Assembly: GCF_044797955.1 (NCBI RefSeq)
Contig: NZ_CP085211.1
Location: 1,054,001-1,118,000 of the forward strand
DNA: 64,000 nt
Direction: 5' to 3'
From: Idiomarina seosinensis_A
Lineage (GTDB): Bacteria; Pseudomonadota; Gammaproteobacteria; Enterobacterales; Alteromonadaceae
A program made the position numbers and the translations under genes. The notes beneath the pieces are model-generated. The model saw only the letters and a list, made by a program, of their open reading frames with translations. It was not told the origin of the DNA and did not search any database. This document shows, one piece after another, positions 27,221 to 35,426 of the stretch (position 1 is its first letter; each line of letters starts with the position of its first letter).

Positions 27221-27238
27221 TGTATTATTTACTTTACA
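27221..27238. promoter_or_regulatory. TyrR-like box before tyrR
   Basis: TGTATTATTTACTTTACA fits TGTAAA-N6-TTTACA with two mismatches in the left half and a perfect right half. It ends 30 bases before the chosen tyrR start, where an autorepressing site is expected. Two better matches lie upstream of hpd. Confidence 0.5.
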
Positions 27239-27268
27239 AGAATGAAAACCAGGTTCGAAACGGGATTT

Positions 27269-28825
27269 ATGAGACTTGAAATTAGTTGTGATGACCGGCT
27301 TGGTATATGCCAGGATGTGTTACAGATTTTGCGCGATCACGAAATTGATTTGCGTGGTATCGAGGTCGATGCTGTCGGAAAGATCTTTCTGAACTTTCCG
27401 CAGCTGGCATTTGAAGACTTTAGCCATTTAATGCCACAAATACGCCGCATCCCCAACGTAAAAGATGTCAAAACCATCCCTTACATGCCCTTTGAACGGG
27501 AACATTTCGAGTTTGATTTACTTTTGAGTACTTTGCCCGATCCGGTTCTGTCGATTGATTCCCGGGGCCGTATCGACATCATTAACGATGCCGGAACCAA
27601 ACTGTTAGCGGCTGAGCAACAGCCTTTAAAAGGTGAATCGATTAATCAGTTTATTCAGGGCTTTTCTATTTTACGGTGGCTGGATAAAGAGCCTAAAGAG
27701 CCCACCTATGAAGCGGTAAACATCGGCCAGTCAGAATATCACGCACAGTTGTTGCCAATTTGGGTATCGGCTGAAGACGGCTTAAAAAATTTTGCGGGCG
27801 CGGTAATTACTTGCAAAACCGAGCCTATTACTGCCCATTGGCAACGCTCTGATAATGCCTCAGCCTTCGACAGCATCTTAACCGAGCAAGCCAACGTGCG
27901 GCAGGTGTTGAAAGACGCGCAACGAATGGCCGAACTTGATGCTCCGCTGTTAATTGAAGGCGAAACAGGTGTCGGTAAAGAATTACTGGCTAAAGCCTGT
28001 CACTTTGCCAGCCGGCGCTACAATCGTCCCTTTCTGGCGATTAACTGTGCCGCCCTGCCGGATAATGTCGCAGAAAGTGAATTGTTTGGTCACAGTGAGG
28101 GTAGTCTGAGCGAATACAGTCAACGCAAGACCGGCATCTTAGAGCAAGCCGCCGGCGGTACCGTATTACTGGACTCAGTGGGTGAAATGTCGAGCAGCTT
28201 GCAGGCTAAGTTGTTGCGCTTTCTGGAGGATGGAGTCTTTCGCCGGATTGGTGAAGAGCACGAAGTCAGTGTTGATGTCCGGGTTATTTGTACCGCTCAG
28301 AATACCCTGTATCAACTGGTGGAGCAGGGCGCTTTCAGAGAAGATTTGTATTACCGGCTCAATGTACTGAGCCTGCTGTTGCCACCGTTACGAGAGCGCG
28401 GCAATGACATTTTTTTATTGGCTGAGTACTTTATCGCAGCGGCCTGTAAAACGTTGGGGCGCAGCCAGGTCAAACTGGGCCGTGCCAGCCGCGAAAAATT
28501 ACGTCGTTATCACTGGCCGGGTAATATCCGGCAATTGGAAAATACGGTTTTTCGGTCGGTATCGATGTTAGAAGGCGAGGTACTTGAGCCGGTCGATATT
28601 CAGTTGCCACAGCCGCAGCAACAGGATCAACCGCTGGCCGTTGACATCGAACAAGTGAGCCTGGACGAAGCAGTTAGACAGTTTGAAGCCAGCATTTTGA
28701 AACGACTTTATCCCAGCTTTCCCAGTACCCGGCAACTGGCGAAACGGTTGGGTCTATCTCATACCGCGGTGGCGAATAAGCTGCGCGAACATGGAATTGG
28801 TAAGCAGCGCCAACGCAAGCTGTAA
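27269..28825 (+). CDS. tyrR: TyrR/PhhR-type transcriptional regulator
   Basis: A 518-residue regulator of aromatic amino-acid genes. The ATG at 27269 is chosen because the family starts MRLEISCDDRLGICQDVL (an ACT domain, residues 1-75); the frame opens 9 codons earlier. A PAS domain (LLSTLPDPVLSIDSRGRIDII) and an AAA+ domain follow. Walker A is GETGVGKELL. GAFTGA is replaced by GSLSEY, so sigma-54 activation is not expected, as in E. coli TyrR. The Walker B region reads VLLDSVGEM with Ser where Glu is usual. The C-terminal helix-turn-helix is STRQLAKRLGLSHTAVANKL. It lies between phhAB and hpd-hmgA, its likely targets. Confidence 0.9.
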   Translation: MRLEISCDDRLGICQDVLQILRDHEIDLRGIEVDAVGKIFLNFPQLAFEDFSHLMPQIRRIPNVKDVKTIPYMPFEREHFEFDLLLSTLPDPVLSIDSRGRIDIINDAGTKLLAAEQQPLKGESINQFIQGFSILRWLDKEPKEPTYEAVNIGQSEYHAQLLPIWVSAEDGLKNFAGAVITCKTEPITAHWQRSDNASAFDSILTEQANVRQVLKDAQRMAELDAPLLIEGETGVGKELLAKACHFASRRYNRPFLAINCAALPDNVAESELFGHSEGSLSEYSQRKTGILEQAAGGTVLLDSVGEMSSSLQAKLLRFLEDGVFRRIGEEHEVSVDVRVICTAQNTLYQLVEQGAFREDLYYRLNVLSLLLPPLRERGNDIFLLAEYFIAAACKTLGRSQVKLGRASREKLRRYHWPGNIRQLENTVFRSVSMLEGEVLEPVDIQLPQPQQQDQPLAVDIEQVSLDEAVRQFEASILKRLYPSFPSTRQLAKRLGLSHTAVANKLREHGIGKQRQRKL

Positions 28826-28850
28826 ATGCACGGTGACAAAAGTCGCCACT

Positions 28851-28868
28851 TGTAACCTTTATTTTACA
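28851..28868. promoter_or_regulatory. TyrR box 1 upstream of hpd
   Basis: TGTAACCTTTATTTTACA is TGTAAC-N6-TTTACA, one mismatch from the TyrR consensus TGTAAA-N6-TTTACA. It lies 26 bases after the tyrR stop and before the terminator hairpin. Confidence 0.7.
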
Positions 28869-28881
28869 CGCCAATCTACCC

Positions 28882-28917
28882 AAAACGGCCTGCTAAAGCC
28901 TTCCCGGGCCGTTTTTT
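28882..28917 (+). terminator. Intrinsic terminator after tyrR
   Basis: AAAACGGCC (28882-28890) pairs with GGCCGTTTT (28907-28915) across a 16-base loop and runs into seven T. It lies between the two TyrR boxes, so tyrR transcription should stop before the hpd promoter region. Confidence 0.7.
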
Positions 28918-28922
28918 TATTG

Positions 28923-28940
28923 TGTAACGTTAAATTTACA
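28923..28940. promoter_or_regulatory. TyrR box 2 upstream of hpd
   Basis: TGTAACGTTAAATTTACA is TGTAAC-N6-TTTACA, with the same half-sites as box 1 and one mismatch to the consensus. The two boxes start 72 bases apart, close to seven helical turns, which would place them on the same DNA face and allow looping or cooperative binding. It lies 119 bases before the hpd ATG. Confidence 0.75.
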
Positions 28941-29015
28941 TAATAGCGAAAGAGACTACCTTTGCCAGTTTTTGCCGTTTGCTCGTCAATACCTCAGTAA
29001 CCTCCTAAGGTAGCT

Positions 29016-29033
29016 ATGTTTACAACAACATAA
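29016..29033 (+). other. Possible five-codon leader ORF (MFTTT) before hpd
   Basis: ATG TTT ACA ACA ACA TAA follows TAAGG with normal ribosome-site spacing and ends 25 bases before the hpd start. It may be chance. If translated it could affect hpd initiation, and it holds a Phe and three Thr codons. Confidence 0.2.
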
Positions 29034-29058
29034 TTAAAGCAACGGTAAGGAAATTCCA

Positions 29059-30132
29059 ATGGCAGATGCAACAACTAACCCACTAAACACAGACGGCTTT
29101 GAATTTGTTGAATATGCAGCCCCGGATGAAAAGGGACTGGCCGCATTAAAAGATTTGTTTGATAAGCTTGGCTTTACTGAAGTTGCCCGCCACAAAACGA
29201 AACAAGCGTGGCTGTACAAGCAAAACGACATCAATTTCATCATCAATGCTGAACCCGGCGGGCAGGCTGAGTCTTTTGCCCGCGAACATGGCCCGAGCGT
29301 CTGCGGCATGGCCTGGCGGGTCGCTGATGCAGAGCACGCGATGAAGCATGCACTGGCCAACGGCGCTAAGGCATTCCCGGCTGAACAAGGTGTGATTGAC
29401 GACGCACAAGCCGTTTATGGCATTGGCGCCAGTGTCCTGTACTTTATTGACAACTATCAGGATAACGCGGTTTATCAGCAGCACTTTACTTTCTACGACG
29501 ACTGGCAGGGCAAAATGAATGCTCATGCAGCAGGTTTGTATGAAATCGATCACCTTACCCATAATGTGTTTCGCGGTAACATGGATACCTGGGCCGGATT
29601 TTACGAGCGCATCGGTAACTTCCGCGAAATCCGCTATTTTGATATTGAAGGCAAGCTTACAGGCCTTTTAAGCCGCGCCATGACAGCGCCCTGTGGCAAA
29701 ATTCGTATTCCGATTAATGAATCTCATGATGACAAGTCACAGATTGAAGAATATTTGCGTGAGTACAAAGGCGAGGGCATCCAGCATATCGCTTTGACCA
29801 GTGACAATATCTATAAAACGGTCAGTGATTTACGCTCTATTGGCATGGAATTTATGGATACTCCGGAAACCTACTACGAAAAAATAGACGAACGGGTTGA
29901 AGGTCATCAGGAAGACGTAGCGGCACTGCGTGAGCAACGCATACTGATCGACGGCGCGCCAATGAAAGACGGTATTCTTCTGCAGATCTTCACTCAAACC
30001 GTCATTGGCCCGGTGTTTTTCGAAATTATTCAGCGCAAAGGCAACGAAGGGTTCGGCGAGGGTAATTTCAAAGCCTTGTTTGAAAGTATCGAGGAAGATC
30101 AAATACGCCGGGGAGTGTTAAGCGATGCGTAA
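29059..30132 (+). CDS. hpd: 4-hydroxyphenylpyruvate dioxygenase
   Basis: Turns 4-hydroxyphenylpyruvate into homogentisate with Fe(II) and oxygen. The product is 357 residues with two vicinal-oxygen-chelate halves. The second holds the iron ligands: His in EIDHLTHNVFRGNMDTWAGF, His in GEGIQHIALTSDNIYKTV, and Glu in VFFEIIQRKGNEGFGEGNF; GNFKALFESIEEDQIRRG is the family's end. Its start has AAGGAAA before the ATG. It overlaps hmgA by 8 bases and heads the hpd-hmgA-fahA-maiA operon, which is preceded by two TyrR boxes. Confidence 0.97.
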   Translation: MADATTNPLNTDGFEFVEYAAPDEKGLAALKDLFDKLGFTEVARHKTKQAWLYKQNDINFIINAEPGGQAESFAREHGPSVCGMAWRVADAEHAMKHALANGAKAFPAEQGVIDDAQAVYGIGASVLYFIDNYQDNAVYQQHFTFYDDWQGKMNAHAAGLYEIDHLTHNVFRGNMDTWAGFYERIGNFREIRYFDIEGKLTGLLSRAMTAPCGKIRIPINESHDDKSQIEEYLREYKGEGIQHIALTSDNIYKTVSDLRSIGMEFMDTPETYYEKIDERVEGHQEDVAALREQRILIDGAPMKDGILLQIFTQTVIGPVFFEIIQRKGNEGFGEGNFKALFESIEEDQIRRGVLSDA

Positions 30133-31258
30133 ATGGATCAGTTTTCCGAAACAGGAGGGGACGTCATCGCGGCAGGCCCATGCTGATTTTCCGGAGCAGG
30201 CCATTTTCGAACGCGAGGCCGGTCGCAGCGGTTTTTTTGGCCCGGCGACCCACTTTCATCATCAGCATGCGCCGACCGGCTGGTCCGACTGGCAGGGTGC
30301 ATTAAAACCTCGCGCCTTTGATTTTAACCAGCTGACGGAGCAGGCTCCGGAAAACCCCTGGCTGACGCCCAACCTGCTCAGTAACAGCAGCTGCAAATTT
30401 CGTATTTGGCATTGCCGCGAAAACATGCCGTACCTGTTCCGTAATGCCGACGGTGATGATCTATTATTTGTGCATGAGGGCAGCGGTGATTTATTTTGTG
30501 ACTACGGTCATATTCATTTGGTAAAAGGCGATTACTTTTTACTGCCACGCTCTACTAACTGGCGGCTGGAACCTGATTCAACCATGCAGTTGTTGATGAT
30601 TGAGACAACCAATGGCTCATATCAGCTGCCGGAAAAAGGGATTGTCGGCAACCATGCTATATTTGATCCCGCAGTGCTGGATTGTCCGGCGATTGACGAG
30701 CAGTTTAAAGCGCAATACAGCGAGGACAACTGGCAAGTCTATGTTAAGCGCCATCAGCAGGTCAGCATCATTAGCTACCCATTTAACCCGCTGGATGCCA
30801 TTGGCTGGCATGGCGATCTGGCACCAGTGCGGCTTAACTGGCGCGATATTCGACCGTTGATGAGTCACCGGTATCATCTACCACCCTCAGCTCACAGCAC
30901 CTTTGTTGCCGAGGGTTTTGTGGTCTGTACTTTTGTACCGCGTCCCATCGAGTCCGATCCGGGAGCCTTAAAAGTACCTTTCTATCACAACAATGACGAC
31001 TACGACGAAGTCCTTTTTTACCATGAAGGTGACTTTTTCAGCCGTGATAATATCGATCGGGGTATGGTAACCTTTCATCCGGCAGGTTTTACCCACGGAC
31101 CCCATCCAAAAGCATTTAAAGCCGGCCGCGAACATAAAAAGAAATTTACTGACGAGGTGGCTGTAATGTTGGACACCCGTGATGCACTGCAGGTCAGTGA
31201 CGCGGCCAGCGCAGTGGAAAACCCCGATTACGTTTACAGTTGGCAGGAGCAAAACTAA
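30125..31258 (+). CDS. hmgA: Homogentisate 1,2-dioxygenase
   Basis: Opens the homogentisate ring to maleylacetoacetate. The 377-residue protein belongs to the shorter form of the enzyme. Characteristic stretches are FFGPATHFHHQHAPTGW near the N-terminus, VHEGSGDLFCDYGHIHLVKGDYF in the cupin core, and FYHEGDFFSRDNIDRGMVTF with HPAGFTHGPHPKAF near the C-terminus, which carry the likely iron-binding His and Glu residues. It overlaps hpd by 8 bases, and fahA follows after 3 bases, so the genes are translated as one unit. Confidence 0.93.
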   Translation: MRKWISFPKQEGTSSRQAHADFPEQAIFEREAGRSGFFGPATHFHHQHAPTGWSDWQGALKPRAFDFNQLTEQAPENPWLTPNLLSNSSCKFRIWHCRENMPYLFRNADGDDLLFVHEGSGDLFCDYGHIHLVKGDYFLLPRSTNWRLEPDSTMQLLMIETTNGSYQLPEKGIVGNHAIFDPAVLDCPAIDEQFKAQYSEDNWQVYVKRHQQVSIISYPFNPLDAIGWHGDLAPVRLNWRDIRPLMSHRYHLPPSAHSTFVAEGFVVCTFVPRPIESDPGALKVPFYHNNDDYDEVLFYHEGDFFSRDNIDRGMVTFHPAGFTHGPHPKAFKAGREHKKKFTDEVAVMLDTRDALQVSDAASAVENPDYVYSWQEQN

Positions 31259-31261
31259 GTT

Positions 31262-32287
31262 ATGAAATTAGCGACTTACCGAAATGGAACGCGAGACGGC
31301 CAGCTAATGGTCGTCAGTAAGGATTTGACCCGCGCGATTGCGGTCCCGGCAATTGCCTCTTGTATGCAGGAGGCAATCGATAACTGGGATGAAACTGAAA
31401 CCGCCTTAAAGGATATCTATCAGCAGCTCAACCAGGGGCCTGTCGAGGGAGAGCTTACCTTTGAACAGGTGCTGTGTGAATCACCTTTACCGCGCGCCTA
31501 TCAATGGGCCGATGGCAGCGCCTACGTCAATCATGTCGAATTGGTCCGCAAAGCCCGTGGCGCAGAAATGCCACCCAGCTTTTGGCAGGATCCACTCATG
31601 TATCAGGGCGGCTCCGATGACTTCCTCGGTCCTCATGATGATATTCAGATGGCCAGCACCGAGTGGGGTATCGACTTTGAGGGCGAAATTGCCATTGTCA
31701 CCGATGATGTACCTATGGGGATTGAGGCTGAGGCCGCAGGCCAGCATATAAAGCTGTTGATGCTGGTTAATGATGTCTCGCTGCGCGGACTGATCCCGGG
31801 TGAATTAGGCAAAGGCTTTGGCTTTTTCCAGAGTAAACCTTCGTCTGCTTTTTCGCCGGTAGCGGTGACGCCGGATGAACTGGGCAGCGCCTGGCGAGAT
31901 AACAAAGTTCATTTACCGTTATTGTCGCAATACAATGGTAAACCGTTCGGGCAACCGAACGCCGGTGAAGATATGACCTTTGACTTTGGTCAGCTTATCG
32001 CTCACGCCGCAAAAACACGTCACCTGGGTGCAGGCGCCATTATCGGTTCAGGAACGGTTTCAAATAAGCAGGGTACTGAGCACGGCACCTCGATTGCTGA
32101 AGGTGGAGTCGGTTACAGCTGTATTGCCGAGGTACGGATGATTGAAACCATTCGCGACGGCAAGCCGACCACCGAATTCATGAAGTTTGATGACACTATC
32201 CAAATGGAAATGAAAGACGACTCAGGGCAGTCGATCTTTGGCACTATTGATCAAAAGGTGGTGCAGTATACAGGTCCGGCATTATGA
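31262..32287 (+). CDS. fahA: Fumarylacetoacetate hydrolase
   Basis: Splits fumarylacetoacetate into fumarate and acetoacetate, the last step of tyrosine breakdown. The product is 341 residues with the FAH fold in its second half: WGIDFEGEIAIVTDDV supplies metal-binding Glu residues, LMLVNDVSLRGLIPGELGKGFGFFQSKP the Asp and substrate loop, and IIGSGTVSNKQGTEHGTSIAEGG the conserved Gly-rich motif. It lies 3 bases after hmgA and overlaps maiA by 4. Confidence 0.95.
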   Translation: MKLATYRNGTRDGQLMVVSKDLTRAIAVPAIASCMQEAIDNWDETETALKDIYQQLNQGPVEGELTFEQVLCESPLPRAYQWADGSAYVNHVELVRKARGAEMPPSFWQDPLMYQGGSDDFLGPHDDIQMASTEWGIDFEGEIAIVTDDVPMGIEAEAAGQHIKLLMLVNDVSLRGLIPGELGKGFGFFQSKPSSAFSPVAVTPDELGSAWRDNKVHLPLLSQYNGKPFGQPNAGEDMTFDFGQLIAHAAKTRHLGAGAIIGSGTVSNKQGTEHGTSIAEGGVGYSCIAEVRMIETIRDGKPTTEFMKFDDTIQMEMKDDSGQSIFGTIDQKVVQYTGPAL

Positions 32288-32925
32288 TGACGCTTTACGG
32301 ATACTGGCGCTCCAGCGCCAGTTTTCGGGTTCGGCTGGCGCTTTATTTAAAGCAGTTACCCTTTGATTATCAGCCAGTGCATCTGGTTAAAGAGGGTGGT
32401 GAACAGCACCAAAGCGCTTACCGACAGTTAAACCCTTCGTCCCTGGTGCCGACTCTGGTAATCGACGATAAGGTAATGCATCAGTCATTAGCGATCATTG
32501 AATATCTTGATGAGCGTTATCCTCAGTCGCCTTTGTTACCCGCAGCGCCTGATGAGCGCGCCAGTGTCAGGGCGTTAGCCTATGATTTGGCGTGTGAATT
32601 ACAGCCCGTTACCAACTTACGCGTTCTTCAATATTTGTCCGGAACCCTCAATTGTACCGACCAACAACGCAATAACTGGATCCATCACTGGGTTAACAAG
32701 AGTTTCACCGCGTTTGAACAGCGGCTGACCGAAACTGCCGGTGATTATTGCTACGGGGATTCGGTAACATTAGCCGACATCTGCTTGCTGCCACAGGTAT
32801 ACAATGCGCAGCGCTTTAAGGTACCTTTAGATAATTACCCAACCTTAACGGCCGTGCATGAGCGTTTACAACACCTTAATCCGGTACAGCAGGCACGCCC
32901 GGAAAATCAGCCAGACGCACAATAA
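32284..32925 (+). CDS. maiA: Maleylacetoacetate isomerase (zeta-class GST)
   Basis: Isomerises maleylacetoacetate to fumarylacetoacetate with glutathione. The 213-residue zeta-class glutathione transferase has YGYWRSSASFRVRLALYLKQ at its start; the animal motif SSCS is SSAS here, as seen in many bacterial members. NPSSLVPTLVIDDKVMHQSLAIIEYLDE is the glutathione-binding thioredoxin fold and YGDSVTLADICLLPQVYNAQRF the C-terminal helical domain. It overlaps fahA by 4 bases, and the S9 peptidase gene follows 11 bases on. Confidence 0.95.
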   Translation: MMTLYGYWRSSASFRVRLALYLKQLPFDYQPVHLVKEGGEQHQSAYRQLNPSSLVPTLVIDDKVMHQSLAIIEYLDERYPQSPLLPAAPDERASVRALAYDLACELQPVTNLRVLQYLSGTLNCTDQQRNNWIHHWVNKSFTAFEQRLTETAGDYCYGDSVTLADICLLPQVYNAQRFKVPLDNYPTLTAVHERLQHLNPVQQARPENQPDAQ

Positions 32926-32936
32926 GGAATAACAAT

Positions 32937-35420
32937 ATGGTGAAATCACGTTTAGTGATGGCAATAGGGGCGGCTTTAATGGTCGCCTCTTGTGCTTCAA
33001 CAAGCCCCGCACAAAACACAACCAGTAATCAGTCAACCGAGAATTCGACCATCAGTGCGGCTTCGCTAGAGTCCGCCCAGGGTACCGCTGAGCTTACAAT
33101 GGAACAAATCATGGCGGACCCGGACTGGATGGGCCGCTTTCCTGAAAACGCATTCTGGAGTGTTGACGGTCAGCACATTGTGTTTCAACAAAAACGCGAA
33201 GGCAGTGAGATTCGCGACTACATGATCATTGAAAACGCGACTGGTAAGCCAAAACCACTGCCCTTATCCCAGTTACACCAATATGTCGCTGACGAAAAAC
33301 AACAGTCGGTAGCCGGAGACTGGCTGGCCTATACCTTTGAGGGTAACGTCTTTGTCCGGTTAGGTAATGGTTCGGTCAGACAGCTGACCCGCGATGATGC
33401 CCGGCAACATAATTTACAGGCAATGACAGACGGTAGCCTGAGTTTTCAGCAAGGTAATGACTTTTACATTGTTGATGTAAACAGCGGGCTGACCCGCCAG
33501 GTGGCGTCGGTTAAATTCGCCGATGCGCCAAAGGCTAACGAGGATCCGGCAGATTATTTAGCGGTCGAAGAGCAACAACTGATCCGCTTTGTGCAAAAAG
33601 AACGGGAAGCCGCCCAGCAACGCTTTGAAAAACAGCAACAGCTGCAGGCAGAAAACGCTTCATTGGCTCCTAAACCGTTCTACCTGGATAAATCAAAGCA
33701 ACTGGTACAGGCTCGCATGTCACCAACCGGCGAGTTTTTAATGGTGGCCATCAGTGAACCGCAAAAATGGCGGGAAGAGGGCGACATCATGCCCAATTAC
33801 ATTAATGAAGATGGCCGGGTCAGCAGCGAACGGGTGCGCCGCCGGGTAGCCGATGCAGTCCCCGAGAAGCATGAGCTGGTATTACTTGACCTGGTCGAAC
33901 ATCAGAGCTCTACATTAACCTATAATACATTACCGGGCTGGAATGAAGATGTGTTGGCCGAGGTGAAGCGAGAAAACCACCAGGCTCGCGGAGAGCGTTA
34001 CGAATCTGAAAAAAATCCGCGTGCTATCCACCTGATGGCTGACTGGGGCTGGGAAAACGGTGCTATTCAGTGGAACCAGGATGGCTCAGAGCTGGCGGTC
34101 ATGCTGGAAGCCTGGGATAATAAAGACCGCTGGATTGCGACGGTGGACGTTAAGGGTAAGAAGCTGGTACCGCAGGATCGCCTGCACGATGATGCCTGGA
34201 TTAACTATACTCATAATGAATTTGGCTGGTTAAATTCCAATGAACTGTGGTTTATGTCCGAGGCCGACGGCTATTCTCACTTGTACGTCAAGCCGTTAGC
34301 CGGTGACACCCGTCAGTTAACACAGGGAGACTATGTTGTTGAGTCACCTGAGCTGTCCAAAGGTGCAGACTATTTGTATTTTCAGGCTAACATCGATCAC
34401 CCCGGCATTTATGAAGTGTATCGGGTAAAAACCGATGGCAGCGAGGCGCCGCAGGCACTAACTGACATGAATGGTATGACTGCTTTCGAGCTCAGTGGCG
34501 ACGATAATGAATTGTTATTAACTCACTCTACGCCCCTGATGCCACCGGAGCTTTATCATAAGTCGGCAGCCCCCGGAGATGCGCCCCAACGACTGACGTT
34601 TACGGTATCGGAAAAGTTCTTGAGCATTGACTGGACTGCTCCGGACATTGTCCCGGTTCCCTCGTCGCATGTCGATAAACCGATTTACAGCAGAATATAC
34701 ACTCCCCGGGGCTTTGATGCCGAGCGAGTCGAAGAATATCCGGCCGTGGTATTTATTCATGGTGCCGGCTACTTACAGAACGCTCATTTAGGCTGGTCTG
34801 GCTACTTCCGTGAATTTATGTTTCATAGTCTGTTAAATAAACACGGTTATGTGGTTGCCGACCTCGATTATCGCGGCTCGAAAGGTTATGGCCGCGACTG
34901 GCGAACTGCCATTTATCGGCAAATGGGTACCCCGGAAGTGGAAGATCTGGTCGATGTAACCCAGTATCTGGACACGCAACTGAATGTGGATACCGATCGC
35001 CTGGGTACCTATGGTGGCTCTTACGGTGGCTTCCTGACGTTCATGGCTTTATTTAAGGAGCCGGGTTTATTTGAAGCGGGTTCTGCACTGAGGCCGGTAA
35101 CTGACTGGGCACACTACAATGTCGGTTACACATCTAATATTCTTAACCTGCCGCAGGACGATACCATTGCTTATCGGCAAAGCTCACCCATTTACTTTGC
35201 CGAAGGGCTGGAAGACGCGCTGCTAATCAATGCGCCTATGATTGATGACAATGTGTTTTTCCAGGACAGTGTCCGTATTGTGCAGCGCTTAATTGAACTG
35301 GAAAAAACGGACTGGGAAACGGCGATTTATCCGGTCGAACCCCATGGTTTCCGGCAGCCGGAAAGCTGGTTAAACGAGTATCGCCGGATCTTCAGTCTGT
35401 TTGAAGAGAACTTAAAATAA
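32937..35420 (+). CDS. S9 family prolyl oligopeptidase-like lipoprotein
   Basis: A serine peptidase of the DPP-IV/oligopeptidase family, 827 residues. The N-terminus ends in a lipobox (LMVASCAS), so it is probably exported and lipid-anchored. An N-terminal beta-propeller with repeats such as LTRDDARQHNLQAMTDG is followed by an alpha/beta hydrolase. The nucleophile is Ser695 in TYGGSYGGFLTFMALF; a likely Asp is in IDDNVFFQDSVRIVQ and the His in VEPHGFRQPESW. Such enzymes release peptides from larger ones. It starts 11 bases after maiA with no terminator, so it may belong to the tyrosine operon. Confidence 0.9.
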   Translation: MVKSRLVMAIGAALMVASCASTSPAQNTTSNQSTENSTISAASLESAQGTAELTMEQIMADPDWMGRFPENAFWSVDGQHIVFQQKREGSEIRDYMIIENATGKPKPLPLSQLHQYVADEKQQSVAGDWLAYTFEGNVFVRLGNGSVRQLTRDDARQHNLQAMTDGSLSFQQGNDFYIVDVNSGLTRQVASVKFADAPKANEDPADYLAVEEQQLIRFVQKEREAAQQRFEKQQQLQAENASLAPKPFYLDKSKQLVQARMSPTGEFLMVAISEPQKWREEGDIMPNYINEDGRVSSERVRRRVADAVPEKHELVLLDLVEHQSSTLTYNTLPGWNEDVLAEVKRENHQARGERYESEKNPRAIHLMADWGWENGAIQWNQDGSELAVMLEAWDNKDRWIATVDVKGKKLVPQDRLHDDAWINYTHNEFGWLNSNELWFMSEADGYSHLYVKPLAGDTRQLTQGDYVVESPELSKGADYLYFQANIDHPGIYEVYRVKTDGSEAPQALTDMNGMTAFELSGDDNELLLTHSTPLMPPELYHKSAAPGDAPQRLTFTVSEKFLSIDWTAPDIVPVPSSHVDKPIYSRIYTPRGFDAERVEEYPAVVFIHGAGYLQNAHLGWSGYFREFMFHSLLNKHGYVVADLDYRGSKGYGRDWRTAIYRQMGTPEVEDLVDVTQYLDTQLNVDTDRLGTYGGSYGGFLTFMALFKEPGLFEAGSALRPVTDWAHYNVGYTSNILNLPQDDTIAYRQSSPIYFAEGLEDALLINAPMIDDNVFFQDSVRIVQRLIELEKTDWETAIYPVEPHGFRQPESWLNEYRRIFSLFEENLK

Positions 35421-35426
35421 ACCAGC

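Noticed and set aside
29003..29014. TCCTAAGGTAGC, a match to the core of the I-CeuI site in 23S rRNA
   Set aside because: Only 12 bases match and no 23S rRNA sequence is around it; it lies in the hpd leader and is most likely chance.
29146..29562. A 138-codon minus-strand frame opposite hpd
   Set aside because: Antisense shadow of the dioxygenase gene; no ribosome site and no domain.
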